From the NCBI GenBank assembly GCA_964623895.1, contig CAZUWA010000002.1:18488-82487 (forward strand): 64,000 nt of DNA, read 5' to 3'. Under the pieces are notes generated by a model. It searched no databases. It saw only the letters and a list, made by a program, of their open reading frames with translations, and was not told the DNA's origin. The position numbers were made by a program, and so were the translations under genes. Shown here one piece after another: positions 1-9,274 of this stretch. Every line of letters begins with the position of its first letter. Within the stretch, counting starts at the first letter, position 1. This stretch comes from UBA11512 sp964623895 (GTDB lineage: Bacteria > Bacillota > Clostridia > Oscillospirales > CAG-272).

Positions 1-2
1 TT

Positions 3-173
3 CCCGAACCGTTGCGCCACCGCGCGGCGATCCGTTTTGAATCAAAGGGGAACCACGTCGTGATCCTGATCATCGGTACGCTTCTCCTGCTCGTTTTGCT
101 ACTTCTCGCAATGCTTTACAAGGATCACATCATACAGTTAGTAAACCAATATCTCGGCTCCATGTCAAAATAA
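3..173 (+). CDS. C-terminal end of an unidentified membrane protein (partial)
   Basis: The frame is open from the left edge and stops at a TAA 10 bases before the next gene. The 56 visible residues are a charged stretch, one strongly hydrophobic segment of about 20 residues rich in Leu and Ile, and a short polar tail ending GSMSK. This looks like a single C-terminal membrane anchor. The close spacing suggests it shares a transcript with the MORN-repeat gene downstream. Too little is visible to assign a family. Confidence 0.55.
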   Translation, partial: PEPLRHRAAIRFESKGNHVVILIIGTLLLLVLLLLAMLYKDHIIQLVNQYLGSMSK

Positions 174-183
174 GGAGAGAAGA

Positions 184-1116
184 ATGTCTGTAAAGAAGAT
201 CATTGGGGCAGACCCCAACAAAAAACGGCTGGTACTAACGGTTATTGCCGCCATTGTATTATTTCTTGCCGGGATCATGCTCGGACTGTGGCTTTCGGGT
301 TTCCGATATATGAATGTAAAGTATCTATCGGCTCTTGACGGAGATTCGGAAAGTATCCGATTTCTCGGCTTTCTCTCAAATGACGGCATTCCTCAAAGCG
401 GAACGATCTATTTTGAGAGCAAGACCGCATCGCTTACTCAAACAGAAGAGGGAAAATTCCGTTTGGAATACAACAACGGCGATGTTTACGAAGGAGAAAT
501 GTCCGGTCTTCAACGTGCGGGAACGGGTGAAATGTACTATATATCCGGGGACAGTTATGTCGGAGAATTCTCGGCAGACAAACTGCACGGAACGGGTGTT
601 TACCGTTACGCTTCCGGGGACAGTTACGAAGGAACATTCAGTTCCGGAAAAAAGTCAGGAGAAGGAAAATACACCTGGACCTATGAAAACGGAACGGCTA
701 TTTACGAAGGGCACTTTGAAAACGACCGCAGAAACGGCTATGGCGTCTACACCGCCATTGACGGCACAGTCTACAAAGGAAACTTTGTAAACGATCTGCG
801 TACAGACACGCAAGCAGAGGTAACGATCCCGAACAGCAACGGCGGCTTAGATCGCTATTACGGCGGCTACGACAAAGATGTCCGCTCGGGATTCGGGTAC
901 TATTTTTACGCCAACGGCGATGTATATATCGGTCAGTTCGTAGCAAATCTTCCGGAAGGAGAGGGGACTGTCTATTTTGCAAAAGGCGGCTGTTACAAAG
1001 GGCAGTTTGTTGGCGGAAACATTGAAAAAGACAATGCAACGGAAATTCCGAGCGAGGAAGCGAGCAAGGTATTAAACAGCCTTGATCCGGAGGAAAATCC
1101 GTTCAAACAGTCATGA
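184..1116 (+). CDS. Membrane-anchored MORN-repeat protein
   Basis: A 310-residue protein with one N-terminal membrane segment (about residues 17-39) followed by about seven MORN repeats between residues 90 and 285, recognisable by units such as GDVYEGEM, GDSYVGEF, GDSYEGTF, TVYKGNF and DVYIGQF, each followed by a G-x-G pattern. MORN repeats form an extended beta-hairpin ladder used for protein or lipid contacts. The C-terminal 30 residues are acidic and repeat-free. The start follows an AAGGAGAG ribosome site. The gene ends 20 bases before polA, so the two are probably co-transcribed, but no function follows from that. Membrane topology and binding partner are unknown. Confidence 0.8.
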   Translation: MSVKKIIGADPNKKRLVLTVIAAIVLFLAGIMLGLWLSGFRYMNVKYLSALDGDSESIRFLGFLSNDGIPQSGTIYFESKTASLTQTEEGKFRLEYNNGDVYEGEMSGLQRAGTGEMYYISGDSYVGEFSADKLHGTGVYRYASGDSYEGTFSSGKKSGEGKYTWTYENGTAIYEGHFENDRRNGYGVYTAIDGTVYKGNFVNDLRTDTQAEVTIPNSNGGLDRYYGGYDKDVRSGFGYYFYANGDVYIGQFVANLPEGEGTVYFAKGGCYKGQFVGGNIEKDNATEIPSEEASKVLNSLDPEENPFKQS

Positions 1117-1136
1117 TCTATTAAGGATGGAGAGCC

Positions 1137-3632
1137 ATGAAAACGATTCTTGCTATTGACGGCAACAGCGTCATCAACAGAGCATATTTCGGCGTGCGCC
1201 CACTGACAAACAGCAAAGGACAGCGCACCGAGGCGATCTTCGGCATGCTCAACATCATTTTATCTGCCATTGACCGGGTAAAACCGGACAGTATACAAGT
1301 CGCATTCGATCTGCACGCTCCCACCTTCCGTCACAAGATGTTTGACGGTTACAAGGGTACTCGCAAGGGAATGGACGAGGAACTTTACTGCCAGATGGAG
1401 CCGGCAAAAACACTTTTAAGGGCGCTCGGCTACAAAGTTTTGTCTCATGAAGGCTACGAGGCGGACGATATCCTCGGCACTGTTTCGGCAGAAGCGACAA
1501 GGGCAGGTAAGTGCTGTTATATTTTAACGGGCGACCGTGACAGCCTGCAGCTCATTACCGAAAACACGCATGTTCTTTTGATCTCCAAGGGAGAGACCAT
1601 AGAGTATGATCGCGCACGTTTCTTCGAAAAATACGGCATTATGCCGGAACAATTCGTTGATGCAAAAGCCATTATGGGGGACAGTTCCGATAACATTCCG
1701 GGTGTGCCCGGCATTGGAGAAAAAACCGCTTTACCGCTCATTGCAAAATTCGAAAGTCTTGACGGTATATATGCGCATCTTGACGATCCTTTCATCAAAA
1801 ACGGCACACGTGTCAAGCTGACCGAAGGGAAAGAGAGCGCGTACCTCTCGCAAGCGCTGGCGCGTATCTGCAAAGCCGTCCCGATCGCTCTCGATTTTTC
1901 CGATGCCGTGCGAGCGCCGGAACTTTATGAAGTGTTGAAAGAATTGGAATTCTCCTCCTTCATCGACCGTCTTCAAGTCAATGCGGAAAATGAATCAGGT
2001 GTAAGAAAAACAAGAGAATATCGACAAATTTCTTCCGATGAAGCACTAAAACTCACCGAAAAAGCGGGAATTTATTTTGGAGAAGACGGGCTGTACATTT
2101 CATCGGAAGAAGGCGACTTTTTCCTATCAGATCCGGATCCTATCACCGTCGCGCTCTTCTTCACCCCCGAACGAAAGATTGCCGTTCACGACTGCAAAAG
2201 TCTATATAAACGGCTGTATTCCTTCGGCATTAACGATTTTGAAGCGACAGATGACCCAATGTTACAAGGCTATGTACTCTCCTCTACGGAAGGTGATTAC
2301 AGCGAAAAAGCGTTAGCGTTGCGCTATCTAAACAAATTCACAGACGGCGCAGGCGACGCGGGGCTGGTTCTTGAACTCTCGGAAAAACTAAATCAATTAC
2401 TCATCGTAGAAGGTGTAGAGCATCTCTATCGCGACATTGAATTGCCCCTCGCCGGGGTGCTCGCACACTGCGAAAAAGAAGGTTTTTTGGTTGATAAAGA
2501 GGGGATCTCCGCCTTTTCCGCAACACTTCAAGAGCAGATCAATACTCTGACTACCGAGATCTACGAGATGGCGGAAGGGGAATTCAATATCAATTCGCCC
2601 AAACAGTTGGGAATTGTTCTCTTTGAGCGCTTATCTCTTCCTTGTCCGAAGAAAACAAAAAGCGGGTACAGCACAAGCGCTGAAGTCTTAGATAAATTGA
2701 AGGGCATCCACCCGATCATCGAAACCATTTTAAACTACAGACAACTTGCAAAACTGCGCTCGACCTACACAGAGGGGCTATTGAAGGTCGCGGGGGCGGA
2801 CGGAAGAGTCCACACTTGCTTCACACAAACGGTCACTTCGACCGGGCGGCTCTCCTCTGTCGAACCAAACCTCCAAAACATCCCTGTGCGCACCGAGTTG
2901 GGCAGGGAAATGCGCCGCTTCTTCATCGCGCCGAAAGGAAAAAAACTGATTGATGCCGACTATTCGCAGATAGAACTGCGGTTGCTCGCCGACATTTCCG
3001 GAGATGAAACAATGATCGAAGCCTTCAAAAACGGAACGGACATACATGCCGTGACCGCATCGGAAGTCTTCGGCGTACCGCTTGAAGAGGTCACTTCCTC
3101 CCTTCGAAAACAGGCAAAAGCAGTCAATTTCGGGATCGTTTACGGCATTTCCGCCTACTCTCTCTCAGAAGATCTGCATATTCCGCTATATCAAGCAGAT
3201 GACTATATCAAAGGATATTTCGCAACCTATCCGAAAATCGAAAGGTATATGAAAAACGCGGTGGAATCTGCCGCAAAAGACGGATATGTCAGAACGATGT
3301 TCGGCAGAAAGCGGTATATTCCGGAATTGACCTCCGGAAAAGGCATGTTAAAAAAATTTGGGGAGCGAGTGGCAATGAACAGTCCCATTCAAGGTTCTGC
3401 CGCTGACATCATCAAGATCGCCATGGTGGCAGTCGATCGCGCTTTGAAGGATGCAAAGTTGGACGCAAAACTGATCCTGCAGGTGCATGATGAACTGATC
3501 GTGGAATCATCGGAAAAAGATGCAGAACAAGCGGCAGATATTTTAAAACGCAAGATGGAAAACGCCGTTTCCTTAAAAGTACCGCTGCCGGTCGATCTAT
3601 CGATCGGGTACAGTTGGTTTGATTGTAAGTAA
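1137..3632 (+). CDS. polA: DNA polymerase I
   Basis: Family A polymerase of 831 residues, used for Okazaki-fragment processing and repair synthesis. The N-terminal 5'-3' exonuclease carries AIDGNSVINRAYFG, GYEADDILG and LTGDRDSLQ. The C-terminal polymerase has motif A DADYSQIELR (about 605), motif B RKQAKAVNFGIVYG (about 657) and motif C VHDELIVE (about 782). The middle 3'-5' exonuclease-like region (about 290-430) lacks the Asp-x-Glu metal ligands, so proofreading is probably absent, as in the Bacillus and Thermus enzymes. The ATG follows an AGGATGGAG site. On the left arm of oriC it is transcribed toward the origin, head-on to replication. Confidence 0.96.
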   Translation: MKTILAIDGNSVINRAYFGVRPLTNSKGQRTEAIFGMLNIILSAIDRVKPDSIQVAFDLHAPTFRHKMFDGYKGTRKGMDEELYCQMEPAKTLLRALGYKVLSHEGYEADDILGTVSAEATRAGKCCYILTGDRDSLQLITENTHVLLISKGETIEYDRARFFEKYGIMPEQFVDAKAIMGDSSDNIPGVPGIGEKTALPLIAKFESLDGIYAHLDDPFIKNGTRVKLTEGKESAYLSQALARICKAVPIALDFSDAVRAPELYEVLKELEFSSFIDRLQVNAENESGVRKTREYRQISSDEALKLTEKAGIYFGEDGLYISSEEGDFFLSDPDPITVALFFTPERKIAVHDCKSLYKRLYSFGINDFEATDDPMLQGYVLSSTEGDYSEKALALRYLNKFTDGAGDAGLVLELSEKLNQLLIVEGVEHLYRDIELPLAGVLAHCEKEGFLVDKEGISAFSATLQEQINTLTTEIYEMAEGEFNINSPKQLGIVLFERLSLPCPKKTKSGYSTSAEVLDKLKGIHPIIETILNYRQLAKLRSTYTEGLLKVAGADGRVHTCFTQTVTSTGRLSSVEPNLQNIPVRTELGREMRRFFIAPKGKKLIDADYSQIELRLLADISGDETMIEAFKNGTDIHAVTASEVFGVPLEEVTSSLRKQAKAVNFGIVYGISAYSLSEDLHIPLYQADDYIKGYFATYPKIERYMKNAVESAAKDGYVRTMFGRKRYIPELTSGKGMLKKFGERVAMNSPIQGSAADIIKIAMVAVDRALKDAKLDAKLILQVHDELIVESSEKDAEQAADILKRKMENAVSLKVPLPVDLSIGYSWFDCK

Positions 3633-3735
3633 TGAACTTCTTCATGAGATGCACACCCTTGCCACACCACCTTTTGTAAAAGGTGAACGGAAACTTTAAA
3701 AAACAAATAATCGAAAATACGAAAGGAAGACTATT

Positions 3736-5001
3736 ATGGGACTTATCAAAGCACTTGTCGATTCCGTCACCGGCGCACTTGCCGATCAATGGCTTGAAAT
3801 ACTCGAAGCGGACGGTATGTCTGATCATACCGTATTTGCAAAAGCGGTTGCCGTGCGCAAAAACGGCAACAAAAAAGGAACTGAAGGCGTTATTTCCAAC
3901 GGTTCCGTCATCCATGTCTATCCCGGACAGTTTATGATGCTACTTGACGGCGGCAAGGTGGTCGATTACACCGCCGAACCGGGCTATTACAAGGTAGACA
4001 GTTCTTCCGCTCCCTCTCTCTTTGCAGGACAATTCGGTAAAAGCTTGAAGGATGCATTTGTGCGTGTCGCATACGGCGGCAGCCCTTCCTATAAACAGCA
4101 GGTGTATTTTATCAATTTGCAAGAGATCAAAGGACTTCGTTTCGGCACCCGTACGCCCGTCAATTATTTTGACACTTTCTATGGTGCGGAATTATTCCTT
4201 CGTGCACACGGAAACTATTCGGTAAAGATCACCAATCCGATCCTGTTCTATACCGAAGCCATCCCAAAAAACAAAGATCGTGTTGAAATGGAGGAAATCT
4301 CCGAGCAGTATCTCTCGGAATTCATGGAAGCACTGCAAGCATCGATCAATCAAATGTCTGTAGACGGCATCCGCATTTCACACGTCGCATCCAAAGCAAC
4401 AGATCTCTCCAAATACATGGCAAACTGTCTTGATGAATCATGGAATGCCGGACGCGGCTTTGAGGTCTGCTCGGTAGGCATTGCATCGGTCTCCTATGAC
4501 GATGAGTCGAAAGAACTGATCAATATGCGCAACAAGGGTGCGATGCTTTCCGATGCCACCGTCAGAGAAGGCTATGTGCAAGGCTCTATCGCACGCGGTA
4601 TCGAAGCGGCAGGAAGCAATACCGCAGGTTCCGCACAGGCATTCATGGGCATGGGCGTCGGCATGGGCACGGCAGGGGGATTTATGGGTGCCGCTTCCGA
4701 GACCAACCGTCAACAAATGGCAACAAATGCCGAGAAAGCAAAAAATGCCCCCGATCCGAACGCATGGATCTGCTCTTGCGGCGCAAACAACACCGGCAAG
4801 TTCTGTTCTGAATGCGGAAGCGCCAAACAGACAAAGGAAGAATGGACTTGCCCACATTGCGGAAGCAAAAACACCGGAAAATTCTGCTCTGAATGCGGTA
4901 ATAAAAAGCCGGAAAACGTCGGCGAATGGTTCTGTACAGAATGCGGACACAAAAACGCGGCAGAAAGCAAATTCTGCCCTGAATGCGGACACAAAAAATA
5001 A
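3736..5001 (+). CDS. SPFH-domain protein with three C-terminal zinc ribbons (YdjI-like)
   Basis: A 421-residue protein. Residues 1 to about 290 form an SPFH/virion-core-like domain related to B. subtilis YdjI, with no obvious signal peptide. A Gly/Ala/Met-rich linker (about 295-325) leads to three tandem zinc ribbons (about 345-421), each a pair of CxxC-type knuckles such as CSCG...CSECG, CPHCG...CSECG and CTECG...CPECG. In B. subtilis YdjI is recruited to the membrane by YdjG and YdjH and supports PspA during envelope stress. The next two genes here are YdjG- and YdjH-like, which supports the call. Triple ribbons are more than I expect for YdjI. The start follows GAAAGGAAGAC. Confidence 0.8.
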   Translation: MGLIKALVDSVTGALADQWLEILEADGMSDHTVFAKAVAVRKNGNKKGTEGVISNGSVIHVYPGQFMMLLDGGKVVDYTAEPGYYKVDSSSAPSLFAGQFGKSLKDAFVRVAYGGSPSYKQQVYFINLQEIKGLRFGTRTPVNYFDTFYGAELFLRAHGNYSVKITNPILFYTEAIPKNKDRVEMEEISEQYLSEFMEALQASINQMSVDGIRISHVASKATDLSKYMANCLDESWNAGRGFEVCSVGIASVSYDDESKELINMRNKGAMLSDATVREGYVQGSIARGIEAAGSNTAGSAQAFMGMGVGMGTAGGFMGAASETNRQQMATNAEKAKNAPDPNAWICSCGANNTGKFCSECGSAKQTKEEWTCPHCGSKNTGKFCSECGNKKPENVGEWFCTECGHKNAAESKFCPECGHKK

Positions 5002-5030
5002 ACAAAGCAAAAATCGAAAGAGTGATATAA

Positions 5031-6164
5031 ATGAGCAGTTCTACAACATTCTATTGCCCCTCCTGTGGAGCTGGACTTCGCTACGATCCCGAAAAGAAAA
5101 AATTCGTCTGTGACTACTGCCTGTCTGAATTTGAAAAGGATGAATTGGATGCTCTTGAAGAAAAGGCACGTGAAAAAGCGGAAGAGGAAGAGCGCACCCA
5201 TCCCGAGCCAATCGATGATTTTTCAGACGAAAGTGAAGAAGCAGATGATTCAGAGGAACGGGCGACAGAAGATGCAGAATATTCAACGCACATTTCCGAA
5301 TATATATGCCCATCCTGTGGCGCGGAGATCCTTGCTGACGAAAACACCGCCGCAACCTTTTGCTACTATTGCCACAACCCCGTTATCAACGCAAAGCGGA
5401 TGTCCGGCGCGTACAAGCCCGACAAGATCGTTCCTTTCGCCTTTGATAAGGAACAAGCTATTGAAAAGTTTTTGAATTACACCAAGAAAAAGACCTTCGT
5501 TCCGAAGGATTTCTTCAAAAGGGAACAGGTAGAAAAACTTACCGGCATCTACTATCCCTTTTGGGTGACCGATGCCGACGTTGCGGCAAAACTTGTCGCA
5601 CGCGCCACCAGAGTTCACAGTTGGCAAATGGGAGACAAGCAATACACCGAAACGAGCTATTTCAATATCACGCGCGAAGGAAACGTCCATTTTGAAGACC
5701 TCTGCAATCTTGCGCTCGACAAAGAAGACCGCGATATGATCGAAGGTATTCTCCCCTTTCCGAGCGACAGCCATCTGCCATTTTCAATGTCCTACACTTC
5801 CGGATTTATGGCAAAAAAACGAGACCTCGACAAGTCGGTATTCAAGAATGATTTAAACGACCGTATGCGCCGATACAGCACAGAATTACTGCAACGGGAC
5901 ATTCAAGGCTACGCCACCGTCTCTCCGCGTGAGCGCTCGGTACGGCTGAAGAACGCGCACTATGACTACACCCTGTTTCCGGTCTGGGTGCTGACTTATC
6001 GCAAAAAAGGCTCAAAAAAGGTCTATACTTATGCTTTAAACGGTGTCACCGGAAAATTTTACGGAGAATTGCCGGTGGACTATCGAAAACTCACCCTCCT
6101 TGCAGGGCTGACGGCACTGGCAGTCGGTGCCCTCGTCTTTTTGATCGGAGGGTTTCTGCTATGA
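5031..6164 (+). CDS. Zinc-ribbon membrane protein (YdjG-like)
   Basis: A 377-residue protein with a TFIIB-type zinc ribbon at the N-terminus (CPSCG then CDYC, residues 9-29), a very acidic linker (about 35-80), a second ribbon (CPSCGAE then CYYCHNP, about 91-115), a globular domain of about 200 residues, and one C-terminal membrane helix (about 352-375). This layout matches B. subtilis YdjG, a membrane partner of YdjH and YdjI. It starts 30 bases after the SPFH gene and its stop overlaps the next start in an ATGA, so translational coupling to the TPM-domain gene is likely. Confidence 0.78.
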   Translation: MSSSTTFYCPSCGAGLRYDPEKKKFVCDYCLSEFEKDELDALEEKAREKAEEEERTHPEPIDDFSDESEEADDSEERATEDAEYSTHISEYICPSCGAEILADENTAATFCYYCHNPVINAKRMSGAYKPDKIVPFAFDKEQAIEKFLNYTKKKTFVPKDFFKREQVEKLTGIYYPFWVTDADVAAKLVARATRVHSWQMGDKQYTETSYFNITREGNVHFEDLCNLALDKEDRDMIEGILPFPSDSHLPFSMSYTSGFMAKKRDLDKSVFKNDLNDRMRRYSTELLQRDIQGYATVSPRERSVRLKNAHYDYTLFPVWVLTYRKKGSKKVYTYALNGVTGKFYGELPVDYRKLTLLAGLTALAVGALVFLIGGFLL

Positions 6165-6940
6165 AAAAACATATCATTATACTTTTTTCTCTTTTAACCG
6201 TTCTGTCTCTGACCCTATTTCCGACAAACGCCGCGGAAGAAAAGGGACATGTTTTTGACAATGCAAATTACTTGACCGAGGCAGAAGAGGAACAGTTGGA
6301 AGATCTGCTTGCAAAAGCATCCGAGAGTGGAGTTTACTACCTTGTATATACAAGCACGCGCTATATCGAACAGGATCGTTACGATGCCCTGATCAAAAAG
6401 CTTGGCTTTTCTGTAAATGATGATCTGGCGCTGTTCGCTATCTATCCTCCCCAACTCTCCGGTGCGGCATACGGCTACAATTTAGCGGTTTACGGTGTAG
6501 CGGACAAAAGACTCAGCTACGATGAATACAATACCATTCTTGATCACAAAGACATCATGGATAACATATATGCCGGTGATCTTTTGGAAGGGCTTTCTGC
6601 CTTTCCATCTCTGACACAGTACCACATTGAGCACGGAAAAGGGAAGGATGGCTACCGAGAACCAGGTTTTTCCATCGGTTTCAATCAGATCCTCCTCACT
6701 TTTGGCGCAATGCTCGTCACCTTCCTCATCTTCTTTTTTTCGGTACGTTCGTCCTACCGCAAGAAAAACAAAGGCGGACAGTATCCCCTTGACCAATACA
6801 GCACGACCGAGATCACTAACCGAAGAGAACGCTATTCACACAGGCGCATTTCGGTCATCACCATTGCAAGAAATCCCGGTGGCGGCGGTCACGGTGGCGC
6901 ACACGGCGGTCACGGCGGTGCGCGCAGCGGCGGAAGATAA
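6161..6940 (+). CDS. TPM-domain membrane protein with Gly/His-rich tail (YdjH-like)
   Basis: A 259-residue protein: a signal peptide (hydrophobic 5-20, ending near TNAAEE), an extracytoplasmic TPM domain beginning VFDNANYLTEAEEEQLEDLL, a membrane helix (about 178-198), and a cytoplasmic tail ending in a Gly/His/Ala run (GGGGHGGAHGGHGGARSGGR). TPM domains occur in photosystem-repair proteins and in bacterial stress-related membrane proteins. The order SPFH, zinc ribbon, TPM parallels ydjI, ydjG, ydjH. The His-rich tail could bind metal, which is an inference. The ATGA overlap with the preceding gene supports operon membership. Confidence 0.78.
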   Translation: MKKHIIILFSLLTVLSLTLFPTNAAEEKGHVFDNANYLTEAEEEQLEDLLAKASESGVYYLVYTSTRYIEQDRYDALIKKLGFSVNDDLALFAIYPPQLSGAAYGYNLAVYGVADKRLSYDEYNTILDHKDIMDNIYAGDLLEGLSAFPSLTQYHIEHGKGKDGYREPGFSIGFNQILLTFGAMLVTFLIFFFSVRSSYRKKNKGGQYPLDQYSTTEITNRRERYSHRRISVITIARNPGGGGHGGAHGGHGGARSGGR

Positions 6941-7101
6941 CCGGAGCGCAAAGGGTGATGTGCTTTTTAAAGGCTGTGCGTCCTTGACCCCGCCACCCTT
7001 CGGAAAGAGTAGCCGAAAACTTCAGAAGAAAAACAAGAGATCCCTACTTTCAAGATATCTCAAAAAAACTTTCAAAATCAAAGAGAAGGAGCATATTTTC
7101 A

Positions 7102-7590
7102 GTGGAACGAGTCAGTAAGATCAACTATTATCTTGATATTGCGGAAACAGTCGCAGAACGGAGCACCTGCTTACGCCGCTGTTTCGGCGCGATCATCGTC
7201 AAAAACGATTCGATCATCTCCACCGGCTACAACGGCGCCCCGCGCGGACGAAAAAACTGTTCCGATCTTGGTGTCTGCAGAAGGGAAGAAATGAATATTC
7301 CTCGCGGAGAACGGTACGAGCTCTGCCGTTCGGTGCATGCCGAAGCGAATGCCATTATTGCGGCCTCCAGAGAAGATATGATCGGATCGACTCTGTATAT
7401 GGCTTGCGTTTCTCCTCAAACGGGCGAACTTCTCGCACACACCACCTCTTGCGCCATGTGCAAACGGCAGGCGATCAACGCAGGCATTGAGAAGGTGATC
7501 GTTCGAGACGACAAGGAGCATTACTCCATCTATCCCGTCTCAAACTGGATCGAAAATGATGACAGTCTCGGCGACAAACTGGGCTACTGA
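7102..7590 (+). CDS. Deoxycytidylate (dCMP) deaminase
   Basis: A 162-residue zinc-dependent cytidine/deoxycytidylate deaminase that converts dCMP to dUMP for thymidylate synthesis. The catalytic HAE is in SVHAEANAI (about residue 79) and the other zinc ligands are in SCAMCKR (about 117-120), where Ser replaces the usual Pro before the first Cys. An N-terminal Cys/His-containing region resembles the ComEB family. The start codon is GTG, chosen because an AAGGAG site lies 9 bases upstream. The end lies a few bases before the preferred rimI start, so the genes are probably co-transcribed. Confidence 0.88.
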   Translation: MERVSKINYYLDIAETVAERSTCLRRCFGAIIVKNDSIISTGYNGAPRGRKNCSDLGVCRREEMNIPRGERYELCRSVHAEANAIIAASREDMIGSTLYMACVSPQTGELLAHTTSCAMCKRQAINAGIEKVIVRDDKEHYSIYPVSNWIENDDSLGDKLGY

Positions 7591-7594
7591 TCAG

Positions 7595-8056
7595 ATGAAC
7601 GAACCGTCTCTTCAGATCCTCCCATGCGGAAGCAATACCGACCTCGCGCTCGCTCAAACTCTGGCGCATTTGGAAGCAATCTGCTTTTCACAGCCATGGA
7701 GCGAAAGCAGCTACCGTTTCATCCTATCCTCCCCCTATCACCGTTTGATCCTGCTAAAAAAAGAAGACCGCATTATCGGTTGGGCGGTGCTCTTTCTCAT
7801 ATTTGAAGAAGGAGAACTGCAAAATATTGCCGTTCTTCCCGAGGAACGCGGCAAGGGATACGGCGATCGTCTTTTGAAGGCAGCGATCAAAGAGATCAAA
7901 GCGGGCGGCGGAGAATCCCTGCGTTTAGAAGTGCGAGAAGGAAATATCCCTGCGCGAAAACTGTATTTAAAAAACGGTTTCTCAGAAGAGGGAAAACGAA
8001 AAAAATACTATAAAAATCCGATTGAAGATGCCATTTTGATGACCGCCATTCTCTGA
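7595..8056 (+). CDS. rimI: Ribosomal-protein-alanine N-acetyltransferase
   Basis: GNAT acetyltransferase of 153 residues. It shows IAVLPEERGKGYGDRLL, the acetyl-CoA-binding loop (R/Q-x-x-G-x-G/A), and the RimI C-terminal pattern LEVREGNIPARKLYLKNGF. RimI acetylates the N-terminal Ala of ribosomal protein S18. The gene sits directly before tsaD, the usual tsaE-tsaB-rimI-tsaD neighbourhood, but tsaE and tsaB are not in this window. I chose the ATG at 7595 (MNEPSL), just after the deaminase stop. An ATG at 7556 inside that gene is possible; neither has a strong ribosome site. Confidence 0.85.
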   Translation: MNEPSLQILPCGSNTDLALAQTLAHLEAICFSQPWSESSYRFILSSPYHRLILLKKEDRIIGWAVLFLIFEEGELQNIAVLPEERGKGYGDRLLKAAIKEIKAGGGESLRLEVREGNIPARKLYLKNGFSEEGKRKKYYKNPIEDAILMTAIL

Positions 8057-8115
8057 GGTCTTCCGCTTTTTCCAAAAATGCTTTTCGGGCGTCCAATGCC
8101 CACAAAGGACAAATC

Positions 8116-9132
8116 ATGTTGATACTTTCATTCGAATCCTCATGCGACGAGACTGCGGCTGCCGTCGTGGAGGTTAAAGAAGAAACGGGCGTGCCGATCA
8201 TCCGTGCAAGCCTTGTCGCTTCTCAGATCGCAGTACACGCACTATACGGCGGCGTTGTACCGGAAATCGCCAGCCGCGCACACTGCGAAGCCATCTCCTC
8301 TCTTGCCACAGGCGCGCTGAAAGAGGCAAATGTCGGCATTGACGAGATCGATGCCGTTGCCGTCACTGCCACACCGGGACTGATCGGACCGCTTTTGGTC
8401 GGTGTGAGTTTTGCCAAAGCGTTCGCCTTTGCCAATGACAAGCCGCTCATTCCCGTCAACCATATCATGGGACATGTTGCGGCATGCTATCCTTTTTTCT
8501 CAGATCTGAAGCCGCCCTTCCACGCAATGGTCGTCTCCGGCTCGCACACCTCTCTTCTAAGAGTCGATGATTACACCGTTTACACTGCACTCGGCATGAC
8601 AAGAGACGATGCCGCAGGAGAAGCCTTTGACAAAGTCGCGCGCGTTCTCGGACTCCCCTATCCGGGAGGAGCTGAAATGGATCGCCTTGCGTCACTCGGT
8701 AACCCCAATGCCATCAAATTTCCGAGCGTTGCGGTTGCGGGCGATACCCTCGATTTTTCCTTCTCGGGTCTGAAAACAGCTGTACTGAATTATGTCAACA
8801 GTATGACCCAAAAAGGGGAGGAGATCTCAAGAGAAGATGTCGCAGCATCTTTCACCAAAGCCATTACTTCCGGCATTTACAAGCGGCTCTCAAGCGCCTA
8901 TGAACAAGAGCCGTTTGAACAATTCGTTCTGGCAGGCGGCGTTTCCGCTAATTCACATCTGCGAGCCGCATGCGAGCGCTTTGGTAAGAAGCACGGCGTG
9001 AAGATATTTTATGCGCCGAAGGAATACTGCACAGATAATGCCGCAATGATCGGCGTACAAGGCTATTATGAAGCCAAAAACGGACATTTTGCAGATTTCG
9101 ACCTAAACCCCGAGGCGACCTGTGACATTTAA
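8116..9132 (+). CDS. tsaD: tRNA N6-threonylcarbamoyladenosine transferase
   Basis: A 338-residue TsaD (Gcp/YgjD) protein of the ASKHA ATPase fold. It transfers threonylcarbamoyl to A37 of ANN-decoding tRNAs. Hallmarks are LSFESSCDETAAAVVE at the N-terminus, the metal-binding HxxxH in NHIMGHVAAC (about 115-119), SGSHTSLL, and VLAGGVSANSHLR with a following DNAAMIG. Length is normal. The ATG follows AAAGGACAAATC. It needs TsaB, TsaC and TsaE partners, which must be encoded elsewhere. Confidence 0.96.
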   Translation: MLILSFESSCDETAAAVVEVKEETGVPIIRASLVASQIAVHALYGGVVPEIASRAHCEAISSLATGALKEANVGIDEIDAVAVTATPGLIGPLLVGVSFAKAFAFANDKPLIPVNHIMGHVAACYPFFSDLKPPFHAMVVSGSHTSLLRVDDYTVYTALGMTRDDAAGEAFDKVARVLGLPYPGGAEMDRLASLGNPNAIKFPSVAVAGDTLDFSFSGLKTAVLNYVNSMTQKGEEISREDVAASFTKAITSGIYKRLSSAYEQEPFEQFVLAGGVSANSHLRAACERFGKKHGVKIFYAPKEYCTDNAAMIGVQGYYEAKNGHFADFDLNPEATCDI

Positions 9133-9274
9133 AAGACATTTAGTGATTTTGCCTACGACCTTCTTTGCAATTCCCACGAAAAAACAGAGAAAGTCGGGCA
9201 AAAATCGGTCAAAAAAGAGCAGTATCCACTGTCGGTAAATTGGGATTTTTTTCCAAAATCCGACTGTTTATGCT

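Noticed and set aside
3665..3700. CACCTTTT-GT-AAAAGGTG hairpin after polA as terminator
   Set aside because: No T-run follows, so it is at most a weak structure.
4438..5201. - strand frames of 163-190 codons
   Set aside because: Mirror the zinc-ribbon repeats of the + strand SPFH gene and have no family features.
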